Of a stretch of 64,000 bases of DNA, positions 61,982-64,000 are shown one piece after another. This DNA comes from Rehmannia glutinosa (taxonomy: Eukaryota > Streptophyta > Magnoliopsida > Lamiales > Orobanchaceae), in assembly GCA_016081115.2 (NCBI GenBank), contig CM071935.1, positions 53,182,680 through 53,246,679 of the forward strand, given 5' to 3'. The position numbers were made by a program, and so were the translations under genes. Under the pieces are notes generated by a model. It worked only from the letters and a program-made list of their open reading frames with translations, searched no databases and was not told where the DNA came from. Positions within the stretch are counted from its first letter, which is position 1. Each line of letters opens with the position of its first letter.

Positions 61982-63544
61982 TGTTAGGAAATTTATTGTT
62001 TAGATTTTGATGAATGCCATGTAAAACTTAGAATAGGAAGTTGGCACCCCAATTCTTGTTGTAAAATGCATTGTAATAAATAGAGTGGCCAAGTGAGTTA
62101 AGTCGCTATGCCCTAACATGCAAGAAGACAACTGGAGACTAGAAGGAAGACTCATTGCGAGACAAATTGAGTATGGCAAAGAAGAGTAGACGGAACTCTA
62201 TCAAGAAGCAAATGAGATGCAAATGAGTGGAGTATCGATCAAGTCAACTCGAGAAAAGCCAAGTCTCAAGTTGAAGTGACAAGAGTCATCCAATGATTGG
62301 AAGCTGATTCTAAGTCACCTGGGAAAGCAAAGAAATGCGATCAAGTCGAGATAATCGTAAAGATCCGTTGCCGTAAATCAAGAGAATTACTTAAACAAGT
62401 AATATCTCCATATCACCTTTCTCGGAGTGCTCAGTCCCAGAAGCGTGCAAAAGGAATGAACCAATGGGAAGCACTACACCGTGTTAGAACTTTGAAAAGG
62501 TGAAAGAACAATTCATACGAGGAAATGGCAATTCCAAGGACTGCAACAAGACAAGCCAACGACTGCAAGTGACTTTCAAAAATAAGCCTATCTCTTCAAC
62601 GGGCAAATTTTTGAAAGATCACTATAAAAGGCTGAGGAGTTCATTTGAGAATAAGAGACACAAATGTGACACAAGTTACAGACCTGAACCAAAGACGTTC
62701 AAGCAATTATTAGAAAGTCTAAAACATTCTCAATTCTCAAGCCTACACTACGAAGAACATCAATCCAACACTTACCTGTGAAGGAAAGATAACTTCAATC
62801 AGTTGAAGAGGAACATACTAAAAAACAAGGGGTCTACATTCCACGAAGGATTGTAGGAAGGTTCAAGCTCGAACCAAGTCTTAAGCTTTTGGAGGGCTTC
62901 GTGATCAAATCCAAAGAACTTAAGCAAGTGGGCTGTAGTAGCAAGGCAGCTACCCTGTGAAGAAGCTGAGTCGTCGAGAAGCCACCGAGTGATCAAGGCG
63001 TCTCAGATCGAGTCCCAAAGGAACAAGTCACCGTGTGATCAAGACTTGTATCCGGGACTGTTACCACTTTGTATACTTGATCAATACCTAGTGGATTCCT
63101 CCGGAGTTGGAGAAGAGAGGAGTAGAAGAATTACCCCATCTTGAACCTCTAAAAATTTCATTGTGTCATTTACATTTCAAAGACTTTAATTTCTCGCATC
63201 TTAATTGTTTAATTCTGCTGACATATTTGCTATCCACTTGATAATCTATAAGTACTAAATCAAGCACTAAATCCTTGCTTAATCAAACTTAAGGGTGTTA
63301 AGTCTTCCGCTTAAAACAAAACCACAGTTGAGTTAATTTAGACTCAACAGCTGAGTTAATCCATCAACAGCTCAGTTGAGTCTGTTGAGAGACTAACTCT
63401 ACTGATTGACTAACTTGGCTGTCCATCAAGGACACAGCTGTGTAGTATTAACTCTGAATTTTTAAAAGGACTAAAACGAAAATTTGGTAAGGTTTATTCA
63501 ACCCCCCCTTCTAAACCTTACACTTACACCCCTTGGGACCTACA
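61982..63544 (+). repeat. E5 3' LTR
   Basis: 1563 bp, paired with 49482-51043 and followed by the aacat duplication. Confidence 0.93.
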
Positions 63545-64000
63545 AACATCACTAAGGCTGCAGACCAAGACAAGACAAGCTAACAAATCTAAAGTGACAT
63601 TTGAAATTAGCCTATCTCCTCAACGGACAAATTTCAAATGTGCACTATAAAAGGCTGAGGAAGCTACAGAGAAAAGGTTACCTTAACCACGAACGAACAA
63701 GCAATATTCAAGCAAGCAATCTGTAATATTCTCAAAGCAATTCAAGCAATTTCTCAAGCCTTAAACTTGAAGAAACTTGATCCAACACAAGCTGTGAAGG
63801 AGAGATAACTTCAACTAGTTCAAGAGGAAACTTTTGAAGAAAACAAAAGGGGTCTACTTTCCAAGTTGAAGGATTATAGAAAGGTTCAAGGTTGAACCAA
63901 GTATCAAGTTTGTTGGAGGGCTTCGTGATCAAATCCAAGAACTTGAGAAGTGAGCTGAAGTAGCAAGGCAGCTGCTCTGTGAGGAAGCTGAGTCGCAAGA

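Larger units (their letters stand above)
49482..63544 (+). mobile_element. E5: Sirevirus-like Ty1/copia retrotransposon in the LTR of E6
   Basis: Complete from LTR to LTR (49482-51043 and 61982-63544), with the perfect 5-bp duplication aacat (49477-49481 and 63545-63549). All parts are in order: PBS, gag, protease, integrase, RT, RNase H, ORF3, PPT. The coding frames are interrupted far more often than in E3 or E4, mostly at former CAG/CTG sites. By nesting it is younger than E6, so the heavy damage is out of keeping with its relative age. Confidence 0.92.
48925..64000 (+). mobile_element. E6: LTR of an E2-type element, split by E5, runs off the window
   Basis: An LTR starts at 48925 (tgttaggaaatttatttg) inside E1 gag, runs to 49481, and resumes at 63545-64000 after E5. 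Its sequence follows E2's LTR almost base for base (for example aatattactcgatatagtaa near 49330) and differs clearly from E1's LTR. It is therefore a separate insertion and not the 3' end of E1. The window ends within this LTR, so whether a full element or a solo LTR follows is unknown. The part 63550-64000 includes the LTR's ctataaaaggctgagg block. Confidence 0.82.

Noticed and set aside
48925..64000. The LTR at 48925 as the 3' LTR of E1
   Set aside because: Its sequence follows the E2 LTR nearly base for base and differs strongly from E1's 5' LTR; it also interrupts E1 gag early.

Overview
The window is plant nuclear DNA: a eudicot, with only a weak lean towards an asterid such as Lamiales, because the retrotransposon gag and extra ORF resemble copies I remember from that order. 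One intact-looking host gene can be supported, a seven-exon EndoU-type endoribonuclease on the minus strand (2242-6257). Almost everything else is transposon: a degraded PIF/Harbinger end (1-822), a three-shell nest of DNA transposons (6783-11445), and a nest of at least six Sirevirus-like Ty1/copia LTR retrotransposons from 12683 to beyond the right edge.

DNA-transposon nest: a non-autonomous hAT-like element (6783-11445; 8-bp target duplication, 7/8 match) was split by a Mutator-like element with 400-bp terminal inverted repeats (7113-11239; perfect 9-bp duplication). Inside it lies a second MULE-like element (about 7981-10610). That element carries the 5' half of a Ulp1/DUF1985-type gene on + and the 5' half of a MURA-type gene on -, which meet head to head at a CCA/TCA microsatellite.

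Retrotransposon nest, resolved from target duplications: E1 (5' LTR 12683-14155, + strand) is the oldest layer. Its gag is interrupted by E2 (15202-20621, minus strand, TSD accct), by E3 (21385-48875, TSD catat) and by E6 (from 48925). E4 (28165 to about 41959) sits in the RNase H of E3. E5 (49482-63544, TSD aacat) sits in the LTR of E6, which resumes at 63545 and leaves the window. The fuller elements have the order 5' LTR - PBS (initiator-Met tRNA type, tggtatcagagc) - gag with CCHC knuckle and coiled coil - protease - integrase - RT (YVDD) - RNase H - spacer - long extra ORF (ORF3, the Sirevirus 'env-like' position) - polypurine tract - 3' LTR. None has a continuous gag-pol here.

The most unusual signal is not a gene. 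When copies, or the two LTRs of one element, are aligned, CAG and CTG sites are repeatedly replaced by CG, CCG or CGA forms or lose a base, most heavily in E5 and in patches of E3 and E4. This is the CHG methylation context of plants. A likely explanation is base-calling or consensus error on CHG-methylated DNA, mixed with true deamination, so many of the apparent frameshifts and LTR differences may not be real.
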